From: an uncultured Clostridium sp.
GTDB taxonomy: Bacteria > Bacillota > Clostridia > Clostridiales > Clostridiaceae
NCBI GenBank assembly: GCA_900547475.1
Contig: URGW01000022.1
Coordinates: 1 to 59,165 of the forward strand
Direction: 5' to 3'
DNA length: 59,165 nucleotides
The notes under the pieces are model-generated. The model saw only the letters and a list, made by a program, of their open reading frames with translations, was not told the DNA's origin and ran no database searches. The position numbers were made by a program, and so were the translations under genes. Within the stretch, counting starts at the first letter, position 1. The number at the start of each line of letters is the position of its first letter. Positions 8,610 to 18,211 of this stretch are shown piece by piece.

Positions 8610-9500
8610 ATGAAAAAGTTAATTGCAGTATTTTTATCAGCTATAATTATTATTGGAACTTTGGTAGGTTGTGGTTCTACTAAAAATAGTACTGGAAATA
8701 GTATTGAGAATGGGACAAGTGATAATACAGGAAATGCAAAGGCAAGAACATTAGATGAAATTAAAAAGGATGGAAAAATAAGAATTGGGGTATTTAGTGA
8801 TAAGAATCCCTTTGGATATGTTGATTCAAATGGAGAAGTTCAAGGTTATGATGTAGAATTTGCAAAGAGAATAGGTAAAGATTTATTAGGAAGTGAAGAT
8901 GCTGTTGAATTTGTTTATGTTGAAGCTGCAAGTAGAGTTGAGTATTTAAAATCAGGTAAAGTAGATGTTATTTTAGCTAATTTTACTGTAACTGATGAAC
9001 GTAAAGAAGCTGTTGATTTTGCATTACCATATATGAAAGTAGCATTAGGGGTAGTATCACCTGATAATGCATTAATTACTGATGCTGAGCAATTAGAAGG
9101 TAAGGATATAATTGTTGTAAAAGGAACAACTGCAGAAACATATTTTTCACAAACTTATCCTGAATTAAAGCTTATTAAATATGATGAATATCAAGAAGCT
9201 TATGATGCCTTATTGGATGGTAGAGGAGATACTTTTGCAACAGATAATACTGAAGCATTAGCATGGTCAAATCAAAATGAGGGTTTTACTACAGGTATTG
9301 AAAGTATTGGTAATATAGATACAATTGCACCAGCAGTACAAAAGGGAAATACTGAATTATTAAATTGGATTAATGATGAAATTAAAAGTTTAGCTGGTGA
9401 AGAATTCTTTTTAAATGATTATAAAAAGACATTGTTACCTGTATATGGTGATAGTATAGATCCACAAGAAATAGTTATTGAAGGTGGAGTGTTAGAATAA
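8610..9500 (+). CDS. Amino acid ABC transporter substrate-binding lipoprotein
   Basis: 296 residues starting with a lipoprotein signal peptide whose lipobox LVGC places the lipidated cysteine at residue 21. A Ser/Asn/Gly-rich tether follows, then a type 3 periplasmic-binding fold (RTLDEIKKDGKIRIGVFSDK, FGYVDSNGEVQGYDVEFAKR). It would hold a polar amino acid at the outer membrane face and pass it to the permeases encoded just upstream. The AAGGGG ribosome site fits the ATG at 8610. The gene ends the operon and is followed by a strong palindrome at 9517. The exact ligand (glutamate, aspartate, cystine) cannot be told. Confidence 0.88.
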   Translation: MKKLIAVFLSAIIIIGTLVGCGSTKNSTGNSIENGTSDNTGNAKARTLDEIKKDGKIRIGVFSDKNPFGYVDSNGEVQGYDVEFAKRIGKDLLGSEDAVEFVYVEAASRVEYLKSGKVDVILANFTVTDERKEAVDFALPYMKVALGVVSPDNALITDAEQLEGKDIIVVKGTTAETYFSQTYPELKLIKYDEYQEAYDALLDGRGDTFATDNTEALAWSNQNEGFTTGIESIGNIDTIAPAVQKGNTELLNWINDEIKSLAGEEFFLNDYKKTLLPVYGDSIDPQEIVIEGGVLE

Positions 9501-9516
9501 TTTAAATGGTAAAAAA

Positions 9517-9575
9517 TACAACTGCCTCCGGGGCGCTTACATAAAATGTAAGTGCCCCGGAGGCAGTTGCATTTT
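9517..9575. repeat. Dispersed palindromic hairpin, copy 2 (loop type A), terminator of the ABC operon
   Basis: The core arm AACTGCCTCCGGGGC (9520-9534) pairs perfectly with 9554-9568. The inner GCTTACAT/ATGTAAGT pairs almost fully, leaving a 3-nt AAA loop. ATTTTT follows on the right and AAAAAA precedes on the left, so it can terminate in both directions. Confidence 0.9.
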
Positions 9576-9694
9576 TGGAATTAAGTTCGCAATATATATA
9601 AAACATTACCCAATAAAAACATATGAAATAAATGCAAAATATTATAAAATTATACTTGTAACATTAAAACAAAAGGTTATAAGGGGGAGAAAAA

Positions 9695-12600
9695 ATGGCT
9701 AAAGATGTGAAGGGAAGAGCTATGAGCAAAAGATTAGCTGTATTATTAGCAAGTTTGGTTGTTGTTAACCAAGTTACATCTGTTATTCCGGTATATGCTA
9801 CTGGAAATGATGTAAACGATATCTTAAATGAGAGCATTACAGCTTCAAATGAGGAGGTTTATACATTAAATTTTGATGAAACTGATAAGAAACAACCTAC
9901 TTGGCATGACATTAAAGGTAATGGAGATAGAGTTATAGAAAACGGGTATTTAAAAATAACTAGAGGTAATGCAGATAATAATTTTGTTTTTTATGATCAA
10001 AATGCTCCTATGCTAGCAGATGGAGAAGTTGAAACAGAATTTACTTTAGAGGGGGGAGCTAGTAGATTCGGTGTTGTTGTAAGACCATCAACAGATGGGA
10101 ATTTTTTATTTGTAGGATATAATGATAATGGAAAATGGCTAATAGAATCTAGTTCAGCTTGGAAAAATGACATACAAGGACCTACTCTTCAGGAGGGACA
10201 AACATATAAGTTAAAGGTTAGATTTGAAGGGAAAAAGATAACTATTTGGGTTGATGGTGAACAAATATTTAGTGAAGAAGTAGAAATAGATAATATGCCA
10301 ACATCACAAGGTTATGGAGTTGGATTTAGAACATGGTATGATCAAAAAACTATAAAGGTAAATTATCTTAAGGCTGGAGCTGTAGGGTCAATTACAGATG
10401 AAGTTGGTGAAAAAACTATATCATCAATTGAAGAAGTGAATATAAGTACTGAACAATATATTAAACCTGTAATGCCTAATACTGTTAATGTAACTTATGA
10501 TGATGAAACAAAAGGAACTCTTCCAGTTAAGTGGGATAGTATATCAAAGGATAAGTATGCAGAGGTAGGAGAATTTAAGATAGAAGGTACTGTTGAGGGA
10601 ACAGAGATGAAAGCTGTTGCAACTGTAACTGTAACTGAATCTTCTACAGGATTAGTTCCACCAGATGTAGAGGTTGATGAAATAAAATTAGAATCTAAAA
10701 AGATGACAGCAGTTTTAGATAATAATTTCCCAAGAGTAATTAGATATGAATGGAAATCTGATGGAGCAGTATTAACTGGTAGTGAAGAACAATTATATAT
10801 TGCTGAAATAAATGATATTCCATATGTACCTAAAGTTAAAGGAAAGCTTAGTGGAGATAAAGTTAAATACACTATGACTTTTGAAGAAATTGATGTAGTT
10901 ATTAAATTAGAAATGAGCTTTACTAAAGATGATGTTTTAAGAATGGAAGTAACTGATATTAAGGAAAATGGAGATTTTATAGTTAAAACTTTAAACTTCC
11001 CTGGACATAGTTTAGCATCTGTAAAGGATAGTGAAAATGGTCAATTAGCAGGAGTATCAACTCAAGGAAATAGAAATGATGTTAAAGAAGAGTTTAGTTC
11101 TGTAGCAGATAAAGCATTAGGAAGTTATTCTAAAATTTATGGAATGATAAACAATGATGAGTTTGCTGTTACTTTAAATAATAATTTAATAGAAAGTGGA
11201 AATAAGGCTATTATAAGTGTTGAGCAAGAAGATGGATATAAGAAAGCATCTATAGCAAATGGAAGATGGACTTATAGAGAATCACTTAAAGAGTCATCAT
11301 CACAAGCAAAATTTGTTGGACAAATTGCTGGAGTAGATATAACTGAAGAAAATGAGTTAGATGGTACTCAAGTAATTATACAAAGTGGTAACTCAATAAA
11401 TAAATATATGGGTAAAGAGTTTGATGCTGTTTACTGTGGTTTAGGTGCAGTAGAAGATTTTGAAGGAAAAGATTTAAAAGGAAAAGTAGCTATTGTAGAT
11501 AGAGGAACTCAAACTTTTGTAGAAAAAGGACAAAATGCAAGAAATGCAGGAGCTGCATATGTAATTTGTATCAATAATACAACTGGTAGTGTTCCAGCTC
11601 AAGGAGAGCAAGATTCTCTTAATATGATAGGTGTTAGCCAAGAAACTGGTGAATTAATTAAAGCTAATTTAGCTGAAGATGGTACTACAAAGGTAAAATT
11701 AAATCTTAATTCTAATACTAGTAATGATGTAGTTCCATTTGGGCCAGAAGAATTACCATGGTCTGAAATTATGATTGCCAGAGATACTAATAATAATGGA
11801 AAAGTAACTTGGCAAGATGCTGCTATTAAGTATAGAGAAAACATGGAAGAAGTTGAAGGTGCTGATTATGTAAGAAATAGCTTTTCTTATATCCCATTTA
11901 ATATAGGATCATTAGCTCAAATGCCATTTTTGAGAACTGCAGACTATATTAAAAAGTTATCTAATTATACTGATGGATTTGGACAATTAGTTCTTCATAA
12001 GGGATTCCAAGCTGAAGGTCATGATGATGCTAAGGCTGATATTGGAGGACATACTGGAATAAGACAAGGTGGAAAAGATGATCTTAATAAGTTAATAGAA
12101 ATTGGAAAAGATTATAATGCAAGAGTAGGTGTACATCTTAACTTAACAGAATATCACTTAGATGCATTCCAATTTAAAGTAGAAAATCTAAGACCAGGAT
12201 TTGAAAAGGGATGGAACTGGTTAGACCAAGCTTATTGGGTTGATAAGAGAAGTGATATAGTATCAGGAGAACTTGCAAGAAGATTTGACTTATTAGAAGC
12301 TGATCATCCTGATTTAAGTTGGATATATATAGACGTTTATGATGGAGTAGGCTGGAATTCAAAAGTGTTAGCTGATGAAATACACAGTAGAGGATGGATG
12401 GCAGCAACAGAGTTTAATGGACCATTATATGAAGATGTTGCTTGGACTCACTGGGGAGGAGACCCTGCATATCCTAACACAGGTAATACAAGTAAGATTT
12501 CAAGATTTATAAGAAATCAAGAGCAAGATGTATATATGTCAGATGACCTATTAAAAGGTGGAAAGCATATGCTAGCTAGTGGATGGGGAACTAAGCATGA

Positions 12601-15448
12601 TTTAGAAGGATTCTATGCTATAGAAACATTCTATAATCAAACTTTACCATCAAAATATATGCAACACTTCGAAATTATGGAATGGGAAGACGATGGTACA
12701 ACTGGATTTGTTAAGTTTACAGGTGGATTAGAATCTAAGAGAGAAAATGGATACAATAATATGTATCAAGATGGTAAGCTTATAGCTTCTACTGCACAAG
12801 ATACTATTGATGAAAGAGGTATAGGTAAAACTAAATTATTCTTACCATGGACATGGCAACAATTAGGTGATGAAGCAGAAAATAAAGTATATCACTGGAA
12901 TCCATATGGAGGAGAAACAACTTGGGATCTTCCAACAGGATGGGAAGGAACTAAAACTATTAAATTATATGAATTATCAGATTTAGGAAGAACATTTGTA
13001 GAAGAAATAGATGTTGTTGATGGAAAAGTAACAATTAATGCTAAGGAAAACACTCCTTATGTAGTATTCCAAGAAAAGGTTAATGAAGATAGAATTGACT
13101 CTTGGGGAGAAGGAACTTTAATAAAAGATCCAGGATTTGACTCTCAAACTTTTGATAATTGGAATGTAAAATCAACTACTGATAATATGGAGCATATAAG
13201 TATTGAAAATGAAAATGTTGATAGAAGAAAAGGTAATGATGTATTTTTAGTTAAGGGTATTGAAAAAGAGGACCCAACATTAATACCACAATCTCAAATG
13301 AAAGCAACTGCTACAAACAGTCAACCAGGAGAAGAAGCAGATAAAGCTATTGACGGTTCAGAAGGTACTTTATGGCATACTAGTTATTCAGGGGTGACAG
13401 GACCACAAAGTATCACTTTAGATCTTGGTGGAAAAGAAGAAATTAATAAAGTTACTTGCCTTCCAAGACAAACAGGTGCTAATGGGTTAATAACTAAATA
13501 TGAATTACAAGTAAGCACTAATGGAGAAGATTTTAAAACTGTAGCAGAAGGAGATTGGACACAATCAGCAGATCTTAAGACTATAACTTTTGATCCAGTA
13601 GAAGCTACTCATGTAAGATTAGTAGCAAATGAATATGTTAACAATTTTGTTTCAATAGCAGAATTAAATGTTCATAAAAATGTAGAGATTCCAGAAGAAG
13701 ATAAAGTATATGGAGAAGGTGCTAATATATCACAAGAAATAAAAGGTTTAGTACCAGGTGAAACTTATATAGCATCAGTATGGGTTAAAAATAGTGGAAA
13801 TAGAGAAGTTACATTAGGTGTAGATTGTGGTGGAAAGGAAACTACAAGCACAATTGATAGAGCAACTACTAGAATGAATGTTGGTGAAGGATTAAAATGG
13901 CATGGTGAAAGATTAACTAGAATGAGAGTAGAATTCAAGGTGCCTGAAGGAGTTACAACAGCTAAGTTATATGTTGATATTCCAAGATCAGAAGAAGCTA
14001 CTGATGTAAGGTTAGATGATTTCAGAATTTGGACAAATCCACAAGAATCTGTTGAAACAGACAGAGATGGATATGTTATTTATGAAGATTTTGAAAATGT
14101 TGATGAAGGTCATGGACCATTCTATATGGGTCAAAATTTAGCAACTGATAACAGAACTCACTATGTTGAAAAGAATCCAGAAGGTGGACAATACATGAAC
14201 TGGGTTATAAGTGATAGGTTCTCATTAAAGACTAATCAACAAGAAGGTACAACAGGTCATATTTTATTAACTGATCAATCAACATTACAATTAGAACCTA
14301 ATAAAACTTATGAATTAGGATTTAAGTACACTAATAAGATTGATAATTTATATACAGTATCAATTAACTCACCAACTGCAGGAAAATTATTTGAAGAGGT
14401 ATTAACTCCAGGAGAAGTTATTGGAGTACCTGAAGATGGTCCAAAATATAGCAGAGAAGTAAAAGAGTTTAAGTATGAATTTACAACTGGTGATGCTAAT
14501 GATTACTATTTAGCTATAAATAAAGCTAGTGGATATGATGAATTAGTTTTAGATAATTTATATATTAAAGAGGTTGTTAAAGAAGATGTAGAGCAACATA
14601 CAAAACATCTAGAAATTGCAGTTGAAATGGCTAAGAAAATAACAGATGCTGAATTAGATAAGGTTGCTCCAGCAGTAGTTAAGGAGTTTAAAGAAGCTCT
14701 AGCTGAAGCTGAAGAATTATTAGCAAGTGGAACTGCAACACAAGCTCAAGTAGATAAATCATTTGATAGATTAAGTAAAGTAATGCAAATGTTATCTTTT
14801 GAAAAGGGTGATAAAGCTGAATTACAAGCATTAGTAGATAAAATAGAAGCTTTAGATTCTAAGGAATATATAGCTAATACTTGGGATAACCTTCAAAAAC
14901 AACTAGAAGTTGCTAAGGGTGTACTAGCAAATGAAAATGCTATGGAAAAAGAAGTTTCTGAAACTTATGATAGCTTAATGAAAGCATTCTTAGAATTAAG
15001 ATTAAAGCCAAGCAAGGAGAAATTAGAGGAATTAATAAAGAAAGCTGAAGGATTAGATTCAAGTAAATATACTGCTTCATCTTGGAACAAGTTAGAAAAG
15101 GCATTAAAATTAGCTAAAGAAGTTTATGCTGATGATAATGCAACAGAAGAGGAAATAGCTGATGCTGAAAAAGCATTAAGTGCAGCTTTAGATGGATTAG
15201 TTATAGCAGATTCTGATAACGGAAATGACAACAATAACAATAATAATAACAATGGTGGAAATAATAACAACGGAAATAATGGAAACAATGGTAATAACGG
15301 AAGTAATGGTGGAAATTCAAGTAAACCTTCAAATCCAGGAAAATTACCACAAACAGGTGGAACTAATGCCTTAGCTACATTATTTACTGGATTAGCTGCT
15401 ATTGGAGGCGGATTATTGTTTAGAAGAAAAAATAACAATAAAAAATAG
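9695..15448 (+). CDS. Cell-wall-anchored endo-alpha-N-acetylgalactosaminidase, GH101, multidomain
   Basis: 1917 residues. Order: signal peptide (~1-36), LamG-like sandwich (~45-225), Ig-like domain (~238-310), GH101 N-terminal sandwich (~325-545), a protease-associated (PA) domain (~546-670), the GH101 barrel (~690-1010), C-terminal sandwiches, a CBM32-like F5/8 type C domain (~1200-1330), a further galactose-binding-like module, three FIVAR repeats (~1636-1840), an Asn/Gly-rich linker and LPQTG (1884-1888) with hydrophobic helix and basic tail. D880 in YIDVYDG and E906 in TEFNGP correspond to the nucleophile and acid/base of the pneumococcal enzyme. The family releases the core-1 disaccharide Gal-GalNAc from serine/threonine of mucins. 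It would act on the cell surface after sortase anchoring. The ribosome site is AAGGGGGAG. The PA insertion is unusual. Confidence 0.88.
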   Translation: MAKDVKGRAMSKRLAVLLASLVVVNQVTSVIPVYATGNDVNDILNESITASNEEVYTLNFDETDKKQPTWHDIKGNGDRVIENGYLKITRGNADNNFVFYDQNAPMLADGEVETEFTLEGGASRFGVVVRPSTDGNFLFVGYNDNGKWLIESSSAWKNDIQGPTLQEGQTYKLKVRFEGKKITIWVDGEQIFSEEVEIDNMPTSQGYGVGFRTWYDQKTIKVNYLKAGAVGSITDEVGEKTISSIEEVNISTEQYIKPVMPNTVNVTYDDETKGTLPVKWDSISKDKYAEVGEFKIEGTVEGTEMKAVATVTVTESSTGLVPPDVEVDEIKLESKKMTAVLDNNFPRVIRYEWKSDGAVLTGSEEQLYIAEINDIPYVPKVKGKLSGDKVKYTMTFEEIDVVIKLEMSFTKDDVLRMEVTDIKENGDFIVKTLNFPGHSLASVKDSENGQLAGVSTQGNRNDVKEEFSSVADKALGSYSKIYGMINNDEFAVTLNNNLIESGNKAIISVEQEDGYKKASIANGRWTYRESLKESSSQAKFVGQIAGVDITEENELDGTQVIIQSGNSINKYMGKEFDAVYCGLGAVEDFEGKDLKGKVAIVDRGTQTFVEKGQNARNAGAAYVICINNTTGSVPAQGEQDSLNMIGVSQETGELIKANLAEDGTTKVKLNLNSNTSNDVVPFGPEELPWSEIMIARDTNNNGKVTWQDAAIKYRENMEEVEGADYVRNSFSYIPFNIGSLAQMPFLRTADYIKKLSNYTDGFGQLVLHKGFQAEGHDDAKADIGGHTGIRQGGKDDLNKLIEIGKDYNARVGVHLNLTEYHLDAFQFKVENLRPGFEKGWNWLDQAYWVDKRSDIVSGELARRFDLLEADHPDLSWIYIDVYDGVGWNSKVLADEIHSRGWMAATEFNGPLYEDVAWTHWGGDPAYPNTGNTSKISRFIRNQEQDVYMSDDLLKGGKHMLASGWGTKHDLEGFYAIETFYNQTLPSKYMQHFEIMEWEDDGTTGFVKFTGGLESKRENGYNNMYQDGKLIASTAQDTIDERGIGKTKLFLPWTWQQLGDEAENKVYHWNPYGGETTWDLPTGWEGTKTIKLYELSDLGRTFVEEIDVVDGKVTINAKENTPYVVFQEKVNEDRIDSWGEGTLIKDPGFDSQTFDNWNVKSTTDNMEHISIENENVDRRKGNDVFLVKGIEKEDPTLIPQSQMKATATNSQPGEEADKAIDGSEGTLWHTSYSGVTGPQSITLDLGGKEEINKVTCLPRQTGANGLITKYELQVSTNGEDFKTVAEGDWTQSADLKTITFDPVEATHVRLVANEYVNNFVSIAELNVHKNVEIPEEDKVYGEGANISQEIKGLVPGETYIASVWVKNSGNREVTLGVDCGGKETTSTIDRATTRMNVGEGLKWHGERLTRMRVEFKVPEGVTTAKLYVDIPRSEEATDVRLDDFRIWTNPQESVETDRDGYVIYEDFENVDEGHGPFYMGQNLATDNRTHYVEKNPEGGQYMNWVISDRFSLKTNQQEGTTGHILLTDQSTLQLEPNKTYELGFKYTNKIDNLYTVSINSPTAGKLFEEVLTPGEVIGVPEDGPKYSREVKEFKYEFTTGDANDYYLAINKASGYDELVLDNLYIKEVVKEDVEQHTKHLEIAVEMAKKITDAELDKVAPAVVKEFKEALAEAEELLASGTATQAQVDKSFDRLSKVMQMLSFEKGDKAELQALVDKIEALDSKEYIANTWDNLQKQLEVAKGVLANENAMEKEVSETYDSLMKAFLELRLKPSKEKLEELIKKAEGLDSSKYTASSWNKLEKALKLAKEVYADDNATEEEIADAEKALSAALDGLVIADSDNGNDNNNNNNNNGGNNNNGNNGNNGNNGSNGGNSSKPSNPGKLPQTGGTNALATLFTGLAAIGGGLLFRRKNNNKK

Positions 15449-15480
15449 TAATTAAATAAAAAGATAAGAAGATAAATTTA

Positions 15481-15532
15481 TGCTTCCTAAATCAATGAAA
15501 TAAAGTAAGTTGATTTAGGAAGCAATTTTTAT
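15481..15532 (+). terminator. Terminator after the GH101 gene
   Basis: A perfect 14-bp stem, TGCTTCCTAAATCA with TGATTTAGGAAGCA, and a 16-nt loop, then ATTTTTAT. Confidence 0.85.
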
Positions 15533-15545
15533 ATAGTATTTACAT

Positions 15546-15612
15546 AAAATGTAATGACCTCCGGGGTGCTTACATAAAATGTAATCACCCCGGAGGTCAT
15601 TACATTTTTTTG
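15546..15612. repeat. Dispersed palindromic hairpin, copy 3 (loop type A)
   Basis: A perfect 23-bp arm (15546-15568 with 15586-15608) contains the core CCTCCGGGG. The 17-nt interior can itself fold as TTACAT-AAA-ATGTAA. T-rich sequence follows. It sits 14 bp past the GH101 terminator, so here it is not needed to end a gene. Confidence 0.9.
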
Positions 15613-15669
15613 AAACTTATAGTATAATAGAGAAAAGTTATTAAATAATAGATAAAGGAGAATCAAAGG

Positions 15670-17118
15670 ATGATAAAAGTAAAAGATTTAGCTGTTGGTA
15701 GCTTCCAAGGAATTATTACGCTTGTATATGAAGATAAGCCAACAAAAAATGAAGTAATAGATACTTTAAAATCAAAAAAAGTATTTGAAGGAAAAATTGG
15801 GCAGGTATTTTACAGAACCACTGAAGAATTAAATTATGAAATTTTTGTAGGTCTAGGAAAGTATGAAGAGTTAGAAAGAACAGGTTTAATAAATGCAGTT
15901 GCTAAAGGAGTAAAACAAGCTGAAAAGTTAAATATAGATAATTTTGGTATTTACTTTATAAAAGCAAATGGATTATGTACTGGTGGAGTTACTAAATCTA
16001 TTGTTGAAGGTGTGAAATTAGCAAGCTACAAGTTTGATAAGTATAAGAAAAATAAAGTAAGCTACAATCCAGATGTAACTATATTAGATGCACCAAAAGA
16101 AAAGATTGAAAAGATGAAAGGGAAAATAACTGAAGCAAGCAATGTTGCAGATGGTATTATATTAGCTCGTGATCTTGTAAATGAACCTGCTAACATATTA
16201 TATCCAGAAACTTTAGCTAAGCATGCAGTAGAAGTAGGTAAAGAAAGTGGACTTGAAGTAGAAGTATTTGATGAAAAGCAAATAGAAGAATTAGGAATGA
16301 AGGCATTCTTAGAAGTTGCAAAGGGATCAGTGCATAAACCAAGATTAATTGTTATGAGATATATGGGGAATGCAAATAGTGATGAAAGAGTAGGGCTTGT
16401 AGGTAAAGGACTTACTTTTGATACTGGTGGATATTCTCTTAAACCATCAACTTCTATGGATACTATGAAAAGTGATATGGGTGGAGCAGCTGCTGTTATT
16501 GGGACAATGCAAGCTTTAGCAAAAAATAAGGTAGAAAAGAATGTAGTAGCAGTTGTAGCAGCTTGTGAAAATGCTATTTCAGGTGGAAGCTATAAGCCAG
16601 GGGACATTATTGGTTCTATGGCAGGTAAAACTATTGAAGTTTTAAATACAGATGCAGAAGGAAGATTAACTTTAGTTGATGCAATTACTTATATTATTGA
16701 AAAAGAAAATGTAGATAAGGTAGTAGATGTAGCAACTCTTACTGGAGCTGTATTAGTGGCACTTGGTTCTGAAATAACAGGAGTATTAAGTAATGATGAT
16801 GCTTTTTATGAAGAGTTATTAGTTGCTGCAAAGAGAACTGGTGAAAAGTTCTGGAGATTACCTAATGATAAGTGCTTTAAAAAGTTATACAAAGGTGAGT
16901 TTGCAGATCTTAAAAATACTGGTGGACGTTATGGCGGAACAATTACTGCAGGTATGTTCATTGAAGAATTTGTACAGGATAAACCGTGGTTGCATTTAGA
17001 TATTGCAGGAACATCTTGGACTGATTCAGGAAATGATACTACACCAAAGGGTGGAACAGGAGCTCCAGTTGCTACATTATATGAGCTTATTGTAAAGCAT
17101 AAGTGTAAACATAAATAA
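15670..17118 (+). CDS. pepA: Leucyl aminopeptidase, peptidase family M17
   Basis: 482 residues. The C-terminal catalytic half carries the M17 signature NTDAEGRL (near 330) and metal-ligand segments GKGLTFDTGGYSLKP and KSDMGGAA. The N-terminal half is the weakly conserved alpha/beta domain. This cytosolic hexameric enzyme, with two metal ions per subunit, removes N-terminal residues from peptides. The length is normal for the family. The start follows AAAGGAG. The gene is alone and ends at a clear terminator at 17132. Confidence 0.93.
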   Translation: MIKVKDLAVGSFQGIITLVYEDKPTKNEVIDTLKSKKVFEGKIGQVFYRTTEELNYEIFVGLGKYEELERTGLINAVAKGVKQAEKLNIDNFGIYFIKANGLCTGGVTKSIVEGVKLASYKFDKYKKNKVSYNPDVTILDAPKEKIEKMKGKITEASNVADGIILARDLVNEPANILYPETLAKHAVEVGKESGLEVEVFDEKQIEELGMKAFLEVAKGSVHKPRLIVMRYMGNANSDERVGLVGKGLTFDTGGYSLKPSTSMDTMKSDMGGAAAVIGTMQALAKNKVEKNVVAVVAACENAISGGSYKPGDIIGSMAGKTIEVLNTDAEGRLTLVDAITYIIEKENVDKVVDVATLTGAVLVALGSEITGVLSNDDAFYEELLVAAKRTGEKFWRLPNDKCFKKLYKGEFADLKNTGGRYGGTITAGMFIEEFVQDKPWLHLDIAGTSWTDSGNDTTPKGGTGAPVATLYELIVKHKCKHK

Positions 17119-17131
17119 AAATAAATTTTTT

Positions 17132-17166
17132 AAAGAAGTCAATTTAAGCTTGACTTCTTTTTTTAA
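17132..17166 (+). terminator. Terminator after pepA
   Basis: A perfect 11-bp stem, AAAGAAGTCAA with TTGACTTCTTT, then a T-run. The remaining ~210 bp up to the next gene are AT-rich with no clear feature. Confidence 0.9.
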
Positions 17167-17381
17167 CTAATAAAATGAAAAAGAGGTCAAAGTTAGTGTA
17201 AATATATTGCAATAATTTCCTGTTATATTAAGTACATTTGTATTAAATTACAATTAAGTTTTTTAATAATTATCAACATATAAGTACATATTTTAACATC
17301 CACAAAGCCTTAAATATTTAATTATTTAAAAATATAATAAATATATAAAGTTTATTATTTTTAAAGAAAAGAGGAATTTTT

Positions 17382-17975
17382 ATGGAAAGTTTCACGGTAA
17401 GGGAAGCAACAAAAGGAGAATCGAAATTTATTGCAGAACTGGTTTATAAAACAGAAGATGATCCTGAGCATGTCTGGGGTTATGGTAGTAAGGTTGAAAT
17501 AATTGATAGAATAAAATGGCTAGTTGAAAATGAGGATTCAAGATATTCATATAAGAATATTGAAGTTGCGGAGATAGATGGTAAAATCTGTGGAGCTATA
17601 ATATTAATAAAAGGAAAAGAGCTATCAAAGTTAGATTTAAAAACAAGCATAAAGCTAATTAAATATATTAAAGGAATAAAAAATAAGATTAGGCTTATAA
17701 AAGATGTTATTTTAGAATTAGACTTTAATGAGTGTGAGAAGAATGAGTTCTATATTGCTAATTTAGCTACTTTAGAAGAGTATAGATGTAAAGGTATTGG
17801 AAAGGCTCTCATAAAATTAGCAGAAGAAAGTGCTAAAAAAGCAGGATATAAAAGATGTTCTTTGTTGGCAAAGGATGCTGGTGTTAAAAGTTTTTATGAA
17901 AAATTAGATTTTGTATTTGAAAAAGAAGAGCCTTATTATTCTCACACGTTATATAAAATGATTAAAGCTATTTAA
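17382..17975 (+). CDS. GNAT family N-acetyltransferase
   Basis: 197 residues with a GNAT fold. Beta-strand 4 and the acetyl-CoA pyrophosphate loop are seen in IANLATLEEYRCKGIGKALI (about 125-145), followed by KKAGYKRCSLLAKDAGVKSFYEKLDF. The acceptor substrate cannot be inferred; related clostridial proteins act on small molecules or ribosomal proteins. The start follows AAAAGAGG. It is a single gene bounded by terminators on both sides. Confidence 0.82.
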   Translation: MESFTVREATKGESKFIAELVYKTEDDPEHVWGYGSKVEIIDRIKWLVENEDSRYSYKNIEVAEIDGKICGAIILIKGKELSKLDLKTSIKLIKYIKGIKNKIRLIKDVILELDFNECEKNEFYIANLATLEEYRCKGIGKALIKLAEESAKKAGYKRCSLLAKDAGVKSFYEKLDFVFEKEEPYYSHTLYKMIKAI

Positions 17976-18006
17976 TTTATACAATTTAATATAAAGTAAT
18001 TTGTAA

Positions 18007-18046
18007 AATAGTGATTATTTCCTTACAAATAATCACTATTTTTAAT
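18007..18046 (+). terminator. Terminator after the acetyltransferase
   Basis: A perfect 14-bp stem, AATAGTGATTATTT with AAATAATCACTATT, a 6-nt loop and then TTTTAATTTT. Confidence 0.88.
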
Positions 18047-18211
18047 TTTTATTGGAAATATAAAAAGAAATATAATATAATATAATTTATTTACAAATAT
18101 GTTGTATTTAAATAAAAAAATGCTAAAATTATATAGGTAAATTTTAATTTAATTAATTTAGGTGTGTTTATTAGATATAACTATAGAGTTTTATGTTTCG
18201 AGGGTAGAAAG

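Noticed and set aside
12174..12407. Antisense frame of 77 codons inside the GH101 gene
   Set aside because: It lies wholly opposite a conserved catalytic region, has no ribosome site and only shadows biased codons, as do the other antisense frames over real genes.
15124..15438. Antisense frame rich in Leu and Pro
   Set aside because: It is the mirror image of the Asn/Gly-rich linker (AAT/AAC/GGA codons) and has no start signals.
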